DNA of 64,000 nt from Paraburkholderia guartelaensis (GCF_004353905.1 NZ_SMOD01000006.1:1-64000), one strand, 5' to 3'; shown: positions 8,951-19,815, numbered from the stretch's first letter. Made by a program: numbers and translations. Notes: a model not told the origin generated them from the sequence alone.

Positions 8951-10084
8951 ATGTACCGAACGTCATCTACTTCCGCGCCGCTACCGGCTGGCGCCTATCC
9001 CGCTGAACTGCTCACCGGTTTCGCGCCGCGCCTGATCGCCTGGCAGCGCGAGCATGGCCGTCACGACCTGCCGTGGCAGAACACGCGCGACCCGTACCGC
9101 ATCTGGCTCTCGGAAATCATGCTGCAGCAGACCCAGGTCTCGACCGTGATTCCGTACTACACGCGCTTTCTCGAGCGCTTTCCCACCGTCGAAGCACTCG
9201 CCGCCGCGCCCGACGACGACGTGATGGCGCTCTGGGCCGGCCTCGGCTATTACTCGCGCGCGCGCAATCTGCACCGCTGCGCGCAGGTCGTCGCCGATAC
9301 CCACGGCGGCAAGTTTCCGTCGACGGTCGAGGCGCTCGCGGAGCTGCCCGGCATCGGCCGCTCGACGGCGGCGGCGATCGCGTCGTTCGCGTTCGGCGCG
9401 CGCGAAACGATCCTGGACGGCAACGTGAAACGCGTGCTCGCGCGCGTGTTCGGCGTGGAAGGCTTTCCTGGCGAAAAGCGCGTGGAGAACGCGATGTGGA
9501 CGCTCGCCGAAACGCTCGTGCCGGGTCCCAAAGCGAGCGACGCCGACGTGAGCGCATACACGCAAGGCTTGATGGATCTCGGCGCGACGCTGTGCGGGCG
9601 TGGCAAGCCCGATTGCGCGCGCTGCCCGTTCGCTGACGACTGCGTGGCGAAGACGACGGGACGTCAGCGCGAACTGCCCGCCGCGCGCCCGAAGAAGGCC
9701 GTGCCCACGCGGAGCACGTGCATGCTCGTGCTGCTCGACGGCGATGCAGTCATGCTGGAGAAGCGGCCGCCATCGGGTATCTGGGGCGGACTGTGGAGCC
9801 TACCTGAAGCCGCGGACGAAGCCGCGCTCGCCGAGCGCGCGCGAGACTTCGGCGTGACGCCAGAGCGCGCAGCGTCGAGTTCCGCGCTCATGCCGCTCAC
9901 ACATACGTTCACGCATTTCAAGCTCGACATCGAGCCGCGCGTGATCGAACTCAAGCGTAATGGCGCGCCGCTGGAAGCCAACGATGGACAGACCGCATGG
10001 GTGCCGCTTCGCAATATCGACGCGTATGGCGTGCCCGCGCCGGTGCGCAAGCTGCTCGATAGTTTGCGTGGACCGCTGATCTGA
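8951..10084 (+). CDS. mutY: A/G-specific adenine glycosylase
   Basis: MutY excises adenine mispaired with 8-oxoguanine or G. The 377-residue protein has the HhH-GPD domain (about 30-230) with WLSEIMLQQTQV and the helix-hairpin-helix LPGIGRSTAAAIASFAFG, the catalytic aspartate in ILDGNVKRVLAR, and the [4Fe-4S] motif CGRGKPDCARCPFADDC. The C-terminal Nudix-like domain (about 255-375), which recognises 8-oxoG, contains IWGGLWSLPE. It sits directly behind mutM and is convergent with the LON-domain gene. Confidence 0.96.
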   Translation: MYRTSSTSAPLPAGAYPAELLTGFAPRLIAWQREHGRHDLPWQNTRDPYRIWLSEIMLQQTQVSTVIPYYTRFLERFPTVEALAAAPDDDVMALWAGLGYYSRARNLHRCAQVVADTHGGKFPSTVEALAELPGIGRSTAAAIASFAFGARETILDGNVKRVLARVFGVEGFPGEKRVENAMWTLAETLVPGPKASDADVSAYTQGLMDLGATLCGRGKPDCARCPFADDCVAKTTGRQRELPAARPKKAVPTRSTCMLVLLDGDAVMLEKRPPSGIWGGLWSLPEAADEAALAERARDFGVTPERAASSSALMPLTHTFTHFKLDIEPRVIELKRNGAPLEANDGQTAWVPLRNIDAYGVPAPVRKLLDSLRGPLI

Positions 10085-10096
10085 GTGAGCGAGCAA

Positions 10097-10129
10097 GCGG
10101 CATCAAGGCGGCATCAACGCTGCATCAAA
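10097..10129. repeat. Three tandem 11-bp repeats between mutY and the LON-domain gene
   Basis: GCGGCATCAAG, GCGGCATCAAC and GCTGCATCAAA follow each other without gaps. The last unit covers the stop codon of the minus-strand gene. No function is evident; slippage is the simplest origin. Confidence 0.6.
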
Positions 10130-10763
10130 GCAGCTGATGCTGCTGCATGTAGTGATGCACGATCTCGATACGCGCGCCGGCGTCGTTCAACTCCATGAGC
10201 TTCTGACGCGCGCGCAATGCGATTGGCAGCACTTCGGCCAGACGGTTCGATACCCATGAGGGATCGTCGAAGCGGAACGGCTCCGCAAACGGCAGGCTCG
10301 CGGGGTCGCGCTCGCGGATCGTCGCGATGATGCGCTCGAGCACTTCCGCACATGCGCCGAATTGCGCAAGCTGTTTGCCGCCTTCCAGTGGAATGTCTTC
10401 GGGGATCAGTTCGGCCATGCCCACGAGCAGGCCGTCGGCTTCGACGCGATGCGAGAGCAGGTGAAAGCGCTGTGTGCCGTGAGCCCGGATGTGCAGCATG
10501 CCGACGGTCTCGACGTCGCATTGCTCGATGAGCGCGAGGCAGCCAACGGATTCGGGTACTGCAGTCGTCTCGTCGGGCTGTGCGACTTCCGCGCCGCTTT
10601 TGAGCAGACACACGCCGAACGGCGTTTGCTCGCGCAGGCACTCGCTCGCCATGTCCAGGTATCGCGCTTCGAAGATCTTGAGCGGCAGCAGGCCGCCGGG
10701 GAACAGCACCGTATGCAGCGGGAACAACGGTAAATCGGCAAGCACGGCAGGAGACGAGGACAT
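10125..10763 (-). CDS. LON substrate-binding domain protein (no protease domain)
   Basis: The 212-residue protein is an isolated N-terminal LON domain: LPLFPLHTVLFPGGLLPLKIFEARY is the classic opening, followed by FGVCLLKSGAE and RAHGTQRF-type beta segments and a helical C-terminus. No AAA+ or peptidase part is present. Such stand-alone proteins are widespread in proteobacteria; their role is not settled, although substrate binding or adaptor function is often assumed. It lies downstream of rapZ on the same strand with a 42-base gap and converges on mutY. Confidence 0.85.
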   Translation of the reverse strand: MSSSPAVLADLPLFPLHTVLFPGGLLPLKIFEARYLDMASECLREQTPFGVCLLKSGAEVAQPDETTAVPESVGCLALIEQCDVETVGMLHIRAHGTQRFHLLSHRVEADGLLVGMAELIPEDIPLEGGKQLAQFGACAEVLERIIATIRERDPASLPFAEPFRFDDPSWVSNRLAEVLPIALRARQKLMELNDAGARIEIVHHYMQQHQLL

Positions 10764-10805
10764 GGCGCAACGCTTTCGGTTAAGGGCCGCGCGATGCGCA
10801 GCCGG

Positions 10806-11699
10806 TTAGGCGATCAGCCGTGACGACTCTCCGACATCGAGAGGCGCGTCGCGGTGACGCACGATAACGTTCGACTCGCCGGCAAAGCGCGTAGCGAGCG
10901 TCTGGGCGATGTACACCGATCGATGTTGTCCGCCCGTGCAGCCAATCGCAACGGTGAGATAGCTGCGGTTATCGGCGCGAAAATGCGGCAGCCACTTCGC
11001 GACGAACGCATAGACATCGTCGATCATTTCGTGGACGGCCGCCTGCGCATTCAGAAAGTCGATCACGGGCTGATCGAGGCCGGTGAGCGGCCGCAGACGG
11101 GCGTCGTAATGCGGGTTCGGCAGCGTGCGTACATCGAACACGAGGTCCGCGTCGAGCGGCACGCCGCGCTTGAAGCCGAACGATTCGAACGTGAGCATGA
11201 GCGAGCCGCGCTCGCCTTCGACGAACACCTTCACCCACTGGCGCAGCGCGTTCGAACTCAGGTTGCTCGTATCGACCTGATGGCCGAATTCGGCGAGGTT
11301 CGAGACGAGTTCGCGCTCGTGCTCGATCGCTTCTTCGAGTGACTTGAGCATGCCCACGTTCGCGTCGTGCGCGGCGGAGCCCGAAAGTGGATGGCGGCGC
11401 CGCGTTTCCGAGAAGCGCTGGATGAGCGACTGCGTACTCGCGTTGAGGAAGAGCACGCGCACGTCGTGACGAAGCGCCAGGTCGCGGATCATCTCCGGCA
11501 TGTCGTCGAACGACGAACTCGAGCGCGCATCGATAGCGACGGCGAGGCGTTCGTAGCCGTCGTCGCTCAGATATTGGGCGAGTTGCGGTAGAAAGCGCGG
11601 TGGCAGATTGTCGACGCAATAGTAGCCGACGTCTTCGAGCGCATTGAGCGCCACTGACTTGCCGGAACCCGAAATGCCGGTGATCAGGATGATACGCAT
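10806..11699 (-). CDS. rapZ: RNase adapter protein RapZ (YvcJ family P-loop protein)
   Basis: The 297-residue protein has the Walker A loop GISGSGKS at its N-terminus and the C-terminal part [18 protein letters not shown] typical of RapZ. In enterobacteria RapZ binds GlmZ/GlmY RNA and brings RNase E to it, controlling glucosamine-6-phosphate synthase; whether the same RNAs exist here is unknown. It is the last gene of the ptsN-hprK-rapZ run on the minus strand. A GC-rich spacer of 151 bases with a repeated GCCTGGCCGGCC motif separates it from hprK. Confidence 0.94.
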   Translation of the reverse strand: MRIILITGISGSGKSVALNALEDVGYYCVDNLPPRFLPQLAQYLSDDGYERLAVAIDARSSSSFDDMPEMIRDLALRHDVRVLFLNASTQSLIQRFSETRRRHPLSGSAAHDANVGMLKSLEEAIEHERELVSNLAEFGHQVDTSNLSSNALRQWVKVFVEGERGSLMLTFESFGFKRGVPLDADLVFDVRTLPNPHYDARLRPLTGLDQPVIDFLNAQAAVHEMIDDVYAFVAKWLPHFRADNRSYLTVAIGCTGGQHRSVYIAQTLATRFAGESNVIVRHRDAPLDVGESSRLIA

Positions 11700-11850
11700 G
11701 GGAGAGTCGATGAACCCGATTGGGTCATCATAGCATCCGATCCGCGCGCCTGTATTGGCTCTCCGGGCCGCAGGCGCTCGTTTCGAGGGCGCGCGCGCCT
11801 GGCCGGCCGCGCCTGGCCGGCCGTGCCTCGCGGCCCGCGCGGCTCGGGAG

Positions 11851-12819
11851 TCAGATCAGCTTGCCGGGAAACTGGCTGTCGGGGTCCTGCATCGCGAGAC
11901 GCTGGCGGTCCATGAAGTCGCGCAGGGTGTCGATGCCGCGCAATTGCAGGATCGTGTTGCGAACGGCGGCCTCGACCAGCACGGCGAGGTTGCGGCCCGC
12001 GGCCACCTGGATCGTGACCTTGCTGATGGGCAGGCCCAGCACGTCGACGGTCTGGCTCTCCAGCGGCAGACGCTGGAACTCGCCGTCCGGGCGGCGTACG
12101 AGCTGCACGATGAGCTTGAGCTTCATCTTCCGGCGCACGGCCGTTTCACCGAAGATCGTCTTGATGTCGAGCAGACCGAGGCCGCGCACTTCGAGCAGGT
12201 TCTGCAACAGCGGCGGGCAACGGCCCTCGACGAAATCGGGGCCGAGGCGCACGAAGTCCACAGCGTCGTCGGCCACGAGACCATGCCCGCGGCTGATCAG
12301 CTCCAGACCCAGCTCGCTCTTGCCGAGACCCGAGTCGCCCGTGAGCAGCACGCCCATGCCGAGAATGTCGAGAAACACGCCGTGCAGCGTCGCGCGCGGC
12401 GCGAGTATGCGCGACATGTAGAGGCGCAGGCTGTCGATGACGGTGGCCGCCGACATCGGCGTGGTGAAGAGCGGCGTGGAAGAACGCGTGCAGCGCAGCA
12501 CCAGTTCGGGCGGCGCGGTCATGCCGTCGGCGACCACGAGGAACGGCGGTTCCAATGCGATCAGCTCGGCCATGTGGCGCGAGCGGTCTTCGTCGGTCTG
12601 GCGCTGGTAGTAGTGGATTTCGGCGTCGCCGAGCACCTGGATGCGGTTCGGGTGAATGAGGTTCAAGTGGCCGACGAGGTCCGCGCTCGCCGTGGCCGTG
12701 GCCACCGTTTCGGTCGAAAAGCCGCGTTCCCAGCCTTCGTGCCCCGTCAGCCAGCTGAGTTTCAGCGTGGTGGCGTTGTCGTCGAAGATGCTTTGGGCGT
12801 TGATGCTGGAAGTGTCCAT
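11851..12819 (-). CDS. hprK: HPr kinase/phosphorylase
   Basis: HprK phosphorylates HPr-type phosphocarriers on serine with ATP and removes the phosphate again. The 322-residue protein has an N-terminal substrate domain and a C-terminal kinase domain with the Walker A loop [17 protein letters not shown] and the HPrK signature [19 protein letters not shown]. In betaproteobacteria the gene sits between ptsN and rapZ, as here, and is thought to link the nitrogen PTS with carbon status. HPr itself is not encoded in the window. Confidence 0.95.
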   Translation of the reverse strand: MDTSSINAQSIFDDNATTLKLSWLTGHEGWERGFSTETVATATASADLVGHLNLIHPNRIQVLGDAEIHYYQRQTDEDRSRHMAELIALEPPFLVVADGMTAPPELVLRCTRSSTPLFTTPMSAATVIDSLRLYMSRILAPRATLHGVFLDILGMGVLLTGDSGLGKSELGLELISRGHGLVADDAVDFVRLGPDFVEGRCPPLLQNLLEVRGLGLLDIKTIFGETAVRRKMKLKLIVQLVRRPDGEFQRLPLESQTVDVLGLPISKVTIQVAAGRNLAVLVEAAVRNTILQLRGIDTLRDFMDRQRLAMQDPDSQFPGKLI

Positions 12820-13009
12820 GAGTCGGTGACTCCGCGAGATGACTCGCTTAACGGCTGACTGAATTGCTGGCTAAATAAACCGCGCGACCTGAATGCGCTA
12901 CCTGGATGGTTCACGGCTGCCGGCACCCGGCGCTTCACCCCTGCAGCGGGCGTCGAGCGCGCGCTTATCGGCCGCGCGAACCGCGCCCCGCAAGACGCCG
13001 CACATTACA

Positions 13010-13465
13010 TCAAGGTTGCCACTGGGTGAGCAAGCGATGCAACGTTTCGCGGTCTTCTTCCGTATGGAGCCGCTCACGCGTTTCGCGATCCGACAACAGT
13101 TGTGCGATCTCTGACAGGATTTCAAGGTGCTGCTGCGTGGCCTGTTCGGGCACGAGCAGGAAGATGAGGAGCGAGACGGGCTGACCGTCTGGCGCTTCGA
13201 AGGCGATCGGCTCGGCGAGGCGCACGAAGGCGGCCTGCGGCTGCTTCAGGCCCTTGATGCGGCCGTGCGGGATCGCGACGCCTTCGCCGAGGCCCGTTGA
13301 GCCGAGGCGCTCGCGCGCGAAAAGATTGTCGGTAACCGTGCTGCGGGCGATGCCGTTCTGATTTTCGAAGATCAGGCCAGCCTGTTCGAAGACGCGTTTC
13401 TTGCTGGTGACGGACAGGCCGACGACGACGTTCTCGATGGGAAGTATTTTGGCTAAACGATTCAT
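13010..13465 (-). CDS. ptsN: Nitrogen-PTS EIIA protein
   Basis: EIIA-Ntr is the terminal phosphoacceptor of the PTS-Ntr chain and regulates potassium uptake and stress responses rather than sugar transport. The 151-residue protein includes the active-site region GLGEGVAIPHGRIKG with the phosphorylated histidine at residue 67. The ATG at 13465 gives the family N-terminus MNRLAKILPIENVVVGLSVT; the longer in-frame reading adds 82 residues of non-coding character. Neighbours hpf and rpoN upstream and hprK and rapZ downstream are the conserved context. Confidence 0.95.
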   Translation of the reverse strand: MNRLAKILPIENVVVGLSVTSKKRVFEQAGLIFENQNGIARSTVTDNLFARERLGSTGLGEGVAIPHGRIKGLKQPQAAFVRLAEPIAFEAPDGQPVSLLIFLLVPEQATQQHLEILSEIAQLLSDRETRERLHTEEDRETLHRLLTQWQP

Positions 13466-13820
13466 GTTGGCAGGCGAAAACGTGGCCTGAATGCTCCACA
13501 CCCCGACAAGCTGCCCGCTTTGGCGCAAGCTCTGGATCTGGCGACGAAGCCCGGTGCCGGGACCGTGGGGACCTGTTTGGTGCGTTAGACCCCGTAATAC
13601 GACTGGACCATTATAGAACAAGCGTCCACGCGGATGGTGCGATGCGCCACGCATGAGCGCAACCCTCGTTGCCCGGTTGCACCCAGCGGTAAAACCCTGC
13701 ATTGCACGCATTCACGAAAAAGCCGCCCGGTTCGGGCGGCTTCGCTTCGAGGGGCGGAGGATGAACTATCGACTCCAGCCCCGGTTCATGGCGTGAATCG
13801 CCACATCGGACATTGTGGGA
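13466..13820 (-). other. Intergenic stretch between hpf and ptsN
   Basis: These 355 bases hold the hpf terminator at 13717-13743 and, nearer ptsN, presumably its promoter. I see no convincing small gene and no clear -24/-12 sigma-54 box. Confidence 0.5.
13717..13743 (-). terminator. Rho-independent terminator downstream of hpf
   Basis: On the minus strand the stem AGCCGCCC/GGGCGGCT with a five-base loop is followed by TTTTT. It lies 78 bases beyond the hpf stop and separates hpf from ptsN. Confidence 0.8.
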
Positions 13821-14177
13821 TCACTGCGGCGGGATTTCGATGATGGGCGCAGGCTGGTGCTTGATCGCCTCATGTTGATGTCCCTGCACGCGGTCCTTGT
13901 GACGTACGACCTGGCGGTCCAGCTTGTCGACCACTAGATCGATGGCGGCGTACATGTCGCCGTTCGCGCTCTCCACAAATATGTCCTTGCCTTTCAGATG
14001 AAGGTTCACTTCGACCTTCTGTCTCTTATCCTTTTCCTTATGGTTGTCGACCGAGAGGACCACATTGCCATCGATTACCTGATCGAAATGTCTTAGCACC
14101 CTGTCCAGTTTGGTGATCACGTATTCTCGCAACGCTGGCGTTACTTCGAGATGGTGTCCACTGATCTTCAGATTCAT
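13821..14177 (-). CDS. hpf: Ribosome hibernation promoting factor
   Basis: Short-form HPF/YhbH binds the 30S subunit in stationary phase and promotes ribosome dimerisation. The 118-residue protein begins [20 protein letters not shown] and has the conserved [17 protein letters not shown] and [17 protein letters not shown] segments. The ATG at 14177 is preceded by GGAGAAG; upstream in-frame residues do not resemble the family. It lies directly after rpoN, as in most proteobacteria. Confidence 0.95.
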   Translation of the reverse strand: MNLKISGHHLEVTPALREYVITKLDRVLRHFDQVIDGNVVLSVDNHKEKDKRQKVEVNLHLKGKDIFVESANGDMYAAIDLVVDKLDRQVVRHKDRVQGHQHEAIKHQPAPIIEIPPQ

Positions 14178-14350
14178 AGTGCTTCTCCAGGCTAATGGCC
14201 GCGTGACGCGTGAAGTGCGGCAATGCCGGTCGACTGTCTGCCTGTGCGCGGCTCCCCGAAAGGCCTGCGACGGCGGGCTAACTCGGCCGGCCATGTCCGC
14301 CAACGGGCGTAGCGGCCGGAAAACGCCTGCTCCGAAAAAGCCGGAACAGG

Positions 14351-15868
14351 CTAAAGAGACTTGCGCAGATTGACTGCCGGAATCTTCAGTGCCTCGCGAT
14401 ACTTCGCAACGGTACGTCGCGCGACCACGAAGCCCTGTTCTGCCAGCAGTTCGGCTATGCGGCTGTCTGAAAGAGGAGATTTGGTGTTCTCGGCTCCTAT
14501 GAGTTGCTTGATGAGGGCGCGGATGGCGGTGGACGATGCAGCGCCTCCGGTGTCAGTCGATACATGCGATCCGAAGAAGTACTTAAATTCAAGTGTCCCG
14601 AATGGAGTCAGCATGTATTTACCGGTTGTCACACGCGAGACAGTTGATTCGTGTAGGCCCAGCGTATCAGCAATCTCCCTCAAAACCAAGGGGCGCATGG
14701 CGATTTCGCCGTGCACGAAAAAGTTCTTCTGACGCTCGACGATAGCCTGCGCAACACGCAGGATCGTCTCGAAGCGCTGCTGGATATTCTTGATGAGCCA
14801 GCGCGCTTCCTGCAGCTGTTGGCGCAGCGAACCGCTGCCCGGATCGCCACGGTTGTTGCGCAGGATATTCGCGTAGAGATGGTTGATACGCAGCTTTGGC
14901 ACCACCTCGGGGTTCAGTTCCGCATGCCAGTTCTGGCCGGTCTTCTTCACGATGATGTCCGGCACCACGTAATCGGCTTCGGCCTTGCCATACGACGCAC
15001 CCGGGAACGGTTCGAGCGAACGGATCAGCGCATGCGCCTCACGCAGCTCGTCGTCGCCAGTTTTCAGTTGCTTGCGCAACCGCGTGAAGTCGCGCGCGGC
15101 GAGCAGTTCGAGATAGTTCGACACGATCTCGAGCGCGAGCGTGCGCGTGGGCGACGAATTGACGCGCAGCAGTTGCAGCTTGAGGCACTCGGAGGCCGAG
15201 CGCGCGCCCACGCCCGCGGGGTCGAAGCTATGCAGCAGCGCTAGCGCCGCATTGAATTCGTCGGCGTCGACTTCGAGTTCTTCGGGAATGTCGGCAAGAA
15301 TTTCCTCGCAGGTTGCGCTGAGGTAGCCGTCTTCGTCGAGCGATTCGATGAGGAAGGTGATGAGCGCGCGGTCGCGCTGGCTCGCGTTCGTTTCGCGCAG
15401 CTGCGCCATGAGATGGTCGCGCAGCGTGGTGGTCGATTCGTGGATCTGCAGCGGCGGCAGGTCGTCGTCGTCGGAGGCGTTGCCCGAGCGGCCGTAATCG
15501 TCCAGGTTCCACTGGCTCGCGTCGCCGTTCGCATCGCCGCCAAGTCCGTCGTATTCGTCAACGCCTCGCGGCTCGCTCTCGCTGTTCTCGCCGCTGCCGT
15601 TGGACGCTGACGTGGAACTGTTCGCGCCCTGCATTGGCTCTACGCCGGAGGGCGTGGGCGGCTGCGCGATGACCGAGCCGTCCGCGGCCACGCGCAGTGG
15701 GCTCGCGATCCAGTCGTCCTCGTTCTCGAGCAGCGGGTTCTGCGAGATCGCCGTCGCGACCTCCTGCTGCAGTTCGAGCGTCGACAGCTGCAGCAGCCGG
15801 ATGGACTGTTGCAGTTGTGGCGTGAGCGCAAGATGCTGCGAGAGGCGGAGTTGGAGGCTGGCTTTCAT
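14351..15868 (-). CDS. rpoN: RNA polymerase sigma-54 factor
   Basis: Sigma-54 directs transcription of nitrogen, motility and stress genes with enhancer-binding activators. The 505-residue protein has the Gln/Leu-rich region I ([20 protein letters not shown]), the core-binding region III, the [18 protein letters not shown], and the C-terminal RpoN box [18 protein letters not shown]. Between region I and the core-binding domain there is a long Ser/Asn/Gly/Asp-rich linker (about residues 55-150), low in complexity as usual for region II but long. The start at 15868 fits the family N-terminus. Confidence 0.97.
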   Translation of the reverse strand: MKASLQLRLSQHLALTPQLQQSIRLLQLSTLELQQEVATAISQNPLLENEDDWIASPLRVAADGSVIAQPPTPSGVEPMQGANSSTSASNGSGENSESEPRGVDEYDGLGGDANGDASQWNLDDYGRSGNASDDDDLPPLQIHESTTTLRDHLMAQLRETNASQRDRALITFLIESLDEDGYLSATCEEILADIPEELEVDADEFNAALALLHSFDPAGVGARSASECLKLQLLRVNSSPTRTLALEIVSNYLELLAARDFTRLRKQLKTGDDELREAHALIRSLEPFPGASYGKAEADYVVPDIIVKKTGQNWHAELNPEVVPKLRINHLYANILRNNRGDPGSGSLRQQLQEARWLIKNIQQRFETILRVAQAIVERQKNFFVHGEIAMRPLVLREIADTLGLHESTVSRVTTGKYMLTPFGTLEFKYFFGSHVSTDTGGAASSTAIRALIKQLIGAENTKSPLSDSRIAELLAEQGFVVARRTVAKYREALKIPAVNLRKSL

Positions 15869-16122
15869 GGCGGTGTGCGGACCATTGTAAAGAGTTTGCC
15901 ACGCGGACGAAACCACGGAGCATTCGCAAAAACGAGCGTGCGCCACGCCGGTGCGCGCCCGGAATTTGGTGCGCAAACAGGGACGTTCCCCGGCCTGCCA
16001 TGCACCGTTTTGGGGGCAAAGCCGATGCCGCGGGGTTACACGGGGAAATGCGAAAGATGCGACGGGAAAAACGCGAAAGCGGATCGCGAGCGCCCGGGTG
16101 GGCGCTGCGGGACTGCGGTGAG

Positions 16123-16143
16123 CGGGCGCGCGAGGCGCGCCCG
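16123..16143 (-). terminator. GC-rich hairpin directly after lptB (possible terminator)
   Basis: GGGCGCGC and GCGCGCCC form a perfect stem with a GAG loop five bases beyond the lptB stop. No T-run follows, so termination would depend on other factors; a second hairpin, GCGCCC/GGGCGC, lies at 16090-16105. Confidence 0.35.
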
Positions 16144-16148
16144 GGGGC

Positions 16149-16936
<788 letters not shown>

Positions 16937-16940
<4 letters not shown>

Positions 16941-17629
16941 TGTGGCGGCGCTTCCTGCAGCTTGGTGGACGGCGTGAGGGCGGCCGGGGCGCCGGCGGGC
17001 GGCTGTGCGCCGGTAGTGGTGTTGCGCGGCGAGAGCATCGCGCGAACGCGGCCGCTGGGGTTGCCGGGACCTGCGACGTCCTTGCCGGAGCGTGCCGTGT
17101 AGAAGTCGTTCTGGCCGTCGTACGTGACGACGCTGCCGTGGACCTGATCCACCACCGTCGAGAGACCCTGCAGACGGCGCACCGTGGCGCGCGTCGTGAG
17201 CGTGGTGAGGTCCTGCTTGCCGTCGTAGTCGATGCGCTCGGCCGTGCCGTCGACGTATTCGTCGAGGCCTTCGCGCTTCTGGCGGAAGTAGGCGAGCTTG
17301 TCGGCGGGCGTGCCCGGCGCGACGGTGCCGGTCGCGAACTGGTAGCCCTGCGGGTCCTGCGTGACGACGAGCTTGTCGGCCTTGATGAGGATCGTGCCCT
17401 TGGTGGCGACCACGTGGCCCGTGAAGACGGTCTGCTGCTTCAGATCGTCATACGTCATGTTGTCCGCTTCGATATTGAGCGGCTTGTCCTTGTCGGCGCG
17501 CTCGGCGTGGGCCGCGGGCGCGAGGCCGGCGAACAGCAGCGCGCTGGCGAGCGCCATCAGCGCCGCGAAGCGTGCGCGGCGGGCGTCAGGCGAACGGCCG
17601 TTCAGTGGACGGGGAAGCGAATCGTTCAT
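16937..17629 (-). CDS. lptA: Periplasmic LPS-bridge protein LptA
   Basis: LptA polymerises into the periplasmic bridge that carries LPS to the outer membrane. The 230-residue protein has a signal peptide ([22 protein letters not shown]) and the OstA-like beta-jellyroll with [20 protein letters not shown] and [16 protein letters not shown]. The C-terminus is an extended Pro/Ala-rich tail. The ATG at 17629 gives a normal signal peptide; upstream in-frame sequence overlaps the lptC spacer. It is flanked by lptC and lptB in one operon. Confidence 0.93.
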
Positions 17630-17660
17630 GCAATCGTGCCTTGCGTGGACGGCCCGGCGT

Positions 17661-18263
17661 TCAGGACGAGCCGCCGGAGTCAGCCGGGGCGATGGCTCCA
17701 CGGACGTTGCCGAAGAGCTGGATGACCCGGGAGACATTGTTGTAGTTCATGCCGCTGGTGGCCGTCATGACCGACTGGCCGCGTCGAAGTTTAACCGGCT
17801 TTTCGGTCAGGATCACATCGTCGTTCACAAGCACTTTGAAATGCTCGGAATCAGCCTGCATTTCGGGGTCGCCGGCGCCAGCCGCGCGCAGAATGCGCGC
17901 GTTGTCGTACAGATTGACGATCGAGGCGTCGGCGTTGACCGTGCCGCGCAGCCCAGTAGCCGTGACGATCGGCTTGCCGGGCTGGAACGCACGCACGGCC
18001 GGATTCGTGAGGTCGCTGTTCTCGTCGTCCTCGTAGTGAACCATGTGCGTGGCCGTGAGCCGGTACTGCGTGGCGCCCGACTGGTCGAGCTCGGACACCG
18101 AGAAGTTGTCGGCGAAATAATCGGGCGAATGCGTGAGCGGACGCGGCGCCGCCTCCTTCTCGCGCGGCTGGACGGCCTGCAGCAGCCACCACGTGAAACC
18201 GGCGAGCGCGGCGACGCACACGAGCGGCACGAGCGAAGTGAGGCGGAACTTCTGGTGGTTCAT
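17661..18263 (-). CDS. lptC: LPS export protein LptC
   Basis: LptC is a bitopic inner-membrane protein that links LptBFG to LptA. The 200-residue protein has one N-terminal membrane helix (LTSLVPLVCVAALAGFTWWL) and an LptC/YrbK beta-jellyroll domain (SPDYFADNFSVSELDQSGAT). Its ATG at 18263 overlaps the last codons of kdsC. The operon order kdsD-kdsC-lptC-lptA-lptB couples Kdo synthesis with LPS export. Confidence 0.93.
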   Translation of the reverse strand: MNHQKFRLTSLVPLVCVAALAGFTWWLLQAVQPREKEAAPRPLTHSPDYFADNFSVSELDQSGATQYRLTATHMVHYEDDENSDLTNPAVRAFQPGKPIVTATGLRGTVNADASIVNLYDNARILRAAGAGDPEMQADSEHFKVLVNDDVILTEKPVKLRRGQSVMTATSGMNYNNVSRVIQLFGNVRGAIAPADSGGSS

Positions 18264-18814
18264 CGCGGCATCCCGGCGAGCGGCGCGCAGGCCGCGGCGA
18301 GCAGGGCGTCGTAGCGGTTCTGCGCGCGCAGGATCAGGTCGGTGACTTCGCGCACGGCGCCGTGGCCACCGACCTTGTCGGACACCCAGTGGGCGCGCGA
18401 GAGCACGTCCGGATGGGCGTTCGCGGGCGCGGCCGCAAAGCCGCACTGGAGCATCACGCCGAGGTCGGGCCAGTCATCGCCCATGTAGCCGCACGCTTCG
18501 GGTGCAATGCCCGTTTGCGAGAGCAGCTCGGCGAACGCGACGCGCTTGTCTTCCACGCCTTGCCACAGGTGCGTGATCTTCAGTTCCTTCGCGCGCACGG
18601 CGACGATCTCCGAACGGCGCCCGGTGATGATGGCCGTGTCGATGCCGGCTTCGCGCAGGAGCTTCGCCCCGTGGCCGTCGAGCGAGTTGAACGCCTTCAT
18701 CGTGTCGCCTGCGCCGGTGAAGAGCAGGCCGCCGTCGGTGAGCACACCGTCGATGTCGAAAATCATGAGGCGCACACGCGCGGCGCGCGCGGTTGCGTCG
18801 AGTGGGCTAGCCAT
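18260..18814 (-). CDS. kdsC: 3-deoxy-D-manno-octulosonate 8-phosphate phosphatase
   Basis: KdsC hydrolyses Kdo-8-phosphate to Kdo for the LPS inner core. The 184-residue HAD-family C0 protein has motif I IFDIDGVLTDG, motif II (IITGRRS), the conserved lysine VEDK and motif III YMGDDWPDLGVM. The ATG at 18814 overlaps the kdsD stop (TGATG), so the two are coupled. A longer in-frame reading through kdsD has no support. Confidence 0.95.
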   Translation of the reverse strand: MASPLDATARAARVRLMIFDIDGVLTDGGLLFTGAGDTMKAFNSLDGHGAKLLREAGIDTAIITGRRSEIVAVRAKELKITHLWQGVEDKRVAFAELLSQTGIAPEACGYMGDDWPDLGVMLQCGFAAAPANAHPDVLSRAHWVSDKVGGHGAVREVTDLILRAQNRYDALLAAACAPLAGMPR

Positions 18815-19800
18815 CAGATCACCTTCTTGGAGAACAGGTCGTGCATGTTGAGGGCGCCGATCAGCGTGCCCTCGGCATCGACGACCAGCATCTGATTGAT
18901 GCGATGGCGCTCCATCAGTTCCACAGCTTCGACAGCAAGTTGGTCCGGGCCGATGGTGCGCGGGCCTTTCGTCATGACCTGAGCGATCGGCAGAGCGCGG
19001 AAATCGCCCACGCGCTCGAGCACGCGGCGCAGGTCGCCGTCGGTGAAGATGCCTTGCACGTGGTCGTCGGCGTTGACGACCGCCGTCATGCCCATGCGCT
19101 TGGCCGTGAGCTGGAAGAGGGCGTCGCGCACGGTGACGTCGTCGCGCACCTTCGGGATTTCGTCGCCCGTGCGCATCACGTCGCGCACGTAGGTGAGCAG
19201 GCGCCGGCCGAGCGCGCCGCCCGGATGCGAGCGCGCGAAGTCGTCGGCGCCGAAGCCGCGTGCGTCGAGCACCGCGACCGCGAGCGCGTCGGAGAGCGCG
19301 AGCGCCGCCGTCGTGCTGGCGGTGGGCGCGAGGTTCAGCGGGCAGGCTTCCTTCTCCACGCCGGCGTCCAGATGCACGTCGGAGAGCTGGCCGAGCGTCG
19401 ATTGCGGGCGATTGCCCGTCATGCCGATGAGCTTCGCGCCAATGCGCTTGACGAGCGGCAGGATCGCCACGAGTTCTTCGGATTCGCCGGAGTTCGACAG
19501 GCCGATGAAGACGTCGTCGGCCGTGACCATGCCGAGGTCGCCGTGGCTCGCTTCCGCCGGATGCACGAAGAACGCGGGGGTACCCGTGGAGGCCAGCGTA
19601 GCCGCGAGCTTGCGGGCAATATGGCCCGATTTGCCGATGCCGGAAACGACCACGCGTCCGCGGCAGCTGAGGATGAGGTCGACCGCGCCGACGAAGTTGT
19701 CGTCGAGCCGGTCGCGAAGCCCGCGCACGGCGTCCGCTTCGATGTCGAGCACGTTGCGAGCGAGCTTCAGCGCCCGATCGCCATTGATTTTCGCTATCAT
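18814..19800 (-). CDS. kdsD: D-arabinose 5-phosphate isomerase
   Basis: KdsD converts ribulose 5-phosphate to arabinose 5-phosphate, the first step of Kdo synthesis. The 328-residue protein has the SIS domain (VVVSGIGKSGHIARK, the catalytic histidine region FFVHPAEASHGDLGM, SNSGESEEL) and two CBS domains (about 205-328). The start at 19800 has no ribosome site; instead an extended -10 box ends six bases upstream, which suggests a leaderless transcript. It opens the kdsD-kdsC-lptCAB operon. Confidence 0.95.
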   Translation of the reverse strand: MIAKINGDRALKLARNVLDIEADAVRGLRDRLDDNFVGAVDLILSCRGRVVVSGIGKSGHIARKLAATLASTGTPAFFVHPAEASHGDLGMVTADDVFIGLSNSGESEELVAILPLVKRIGAKLIGMTGNRPQSTLGQLSDVHLDAGVEKEACPLNLAPTASTTAALALSDALAVAVLDARGFGADDFARSHPGGALGRRLLTYVRDVMRTGDEIPKVRDDVTVRDALFQLTAKRMGMTAVVNADDHVQGIFTDGDLRRVLERVGDFRALPIAQVMTKGPRTIGPDQLAVEAVELMERHRINQMLVVDAEGTLIGALNMHDLFSKKVI

Positions 19801-19806
19801 CCGCGG

Positions 19807-19815
19807 AGTATAGCA
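19807..19815 (-). promoter_or_regulatory. Extended -10 promoter of the kdsD-lpt operon
   Basis: On the minus strand TGCTATACT (TGn plus TATACT, five of six consensus bases) is followed by CCGCGG and then the kdsD ATG. Transcription starting seven bases after the -10 would begin at or next to the A of the start codon. No convincing -35 box is seen, as is usual for extended -10 promoters. Confidence 0.55.

Noticed and set aside
11790..11850. GC-rich repeated GCCTGGCCGGCC motifs between rapZ and hprK considered as a terminator or regulatory RNA
   Set aside because: They can form several alternative stems, but there is no T-run and no clear structure; left as plain spacer.
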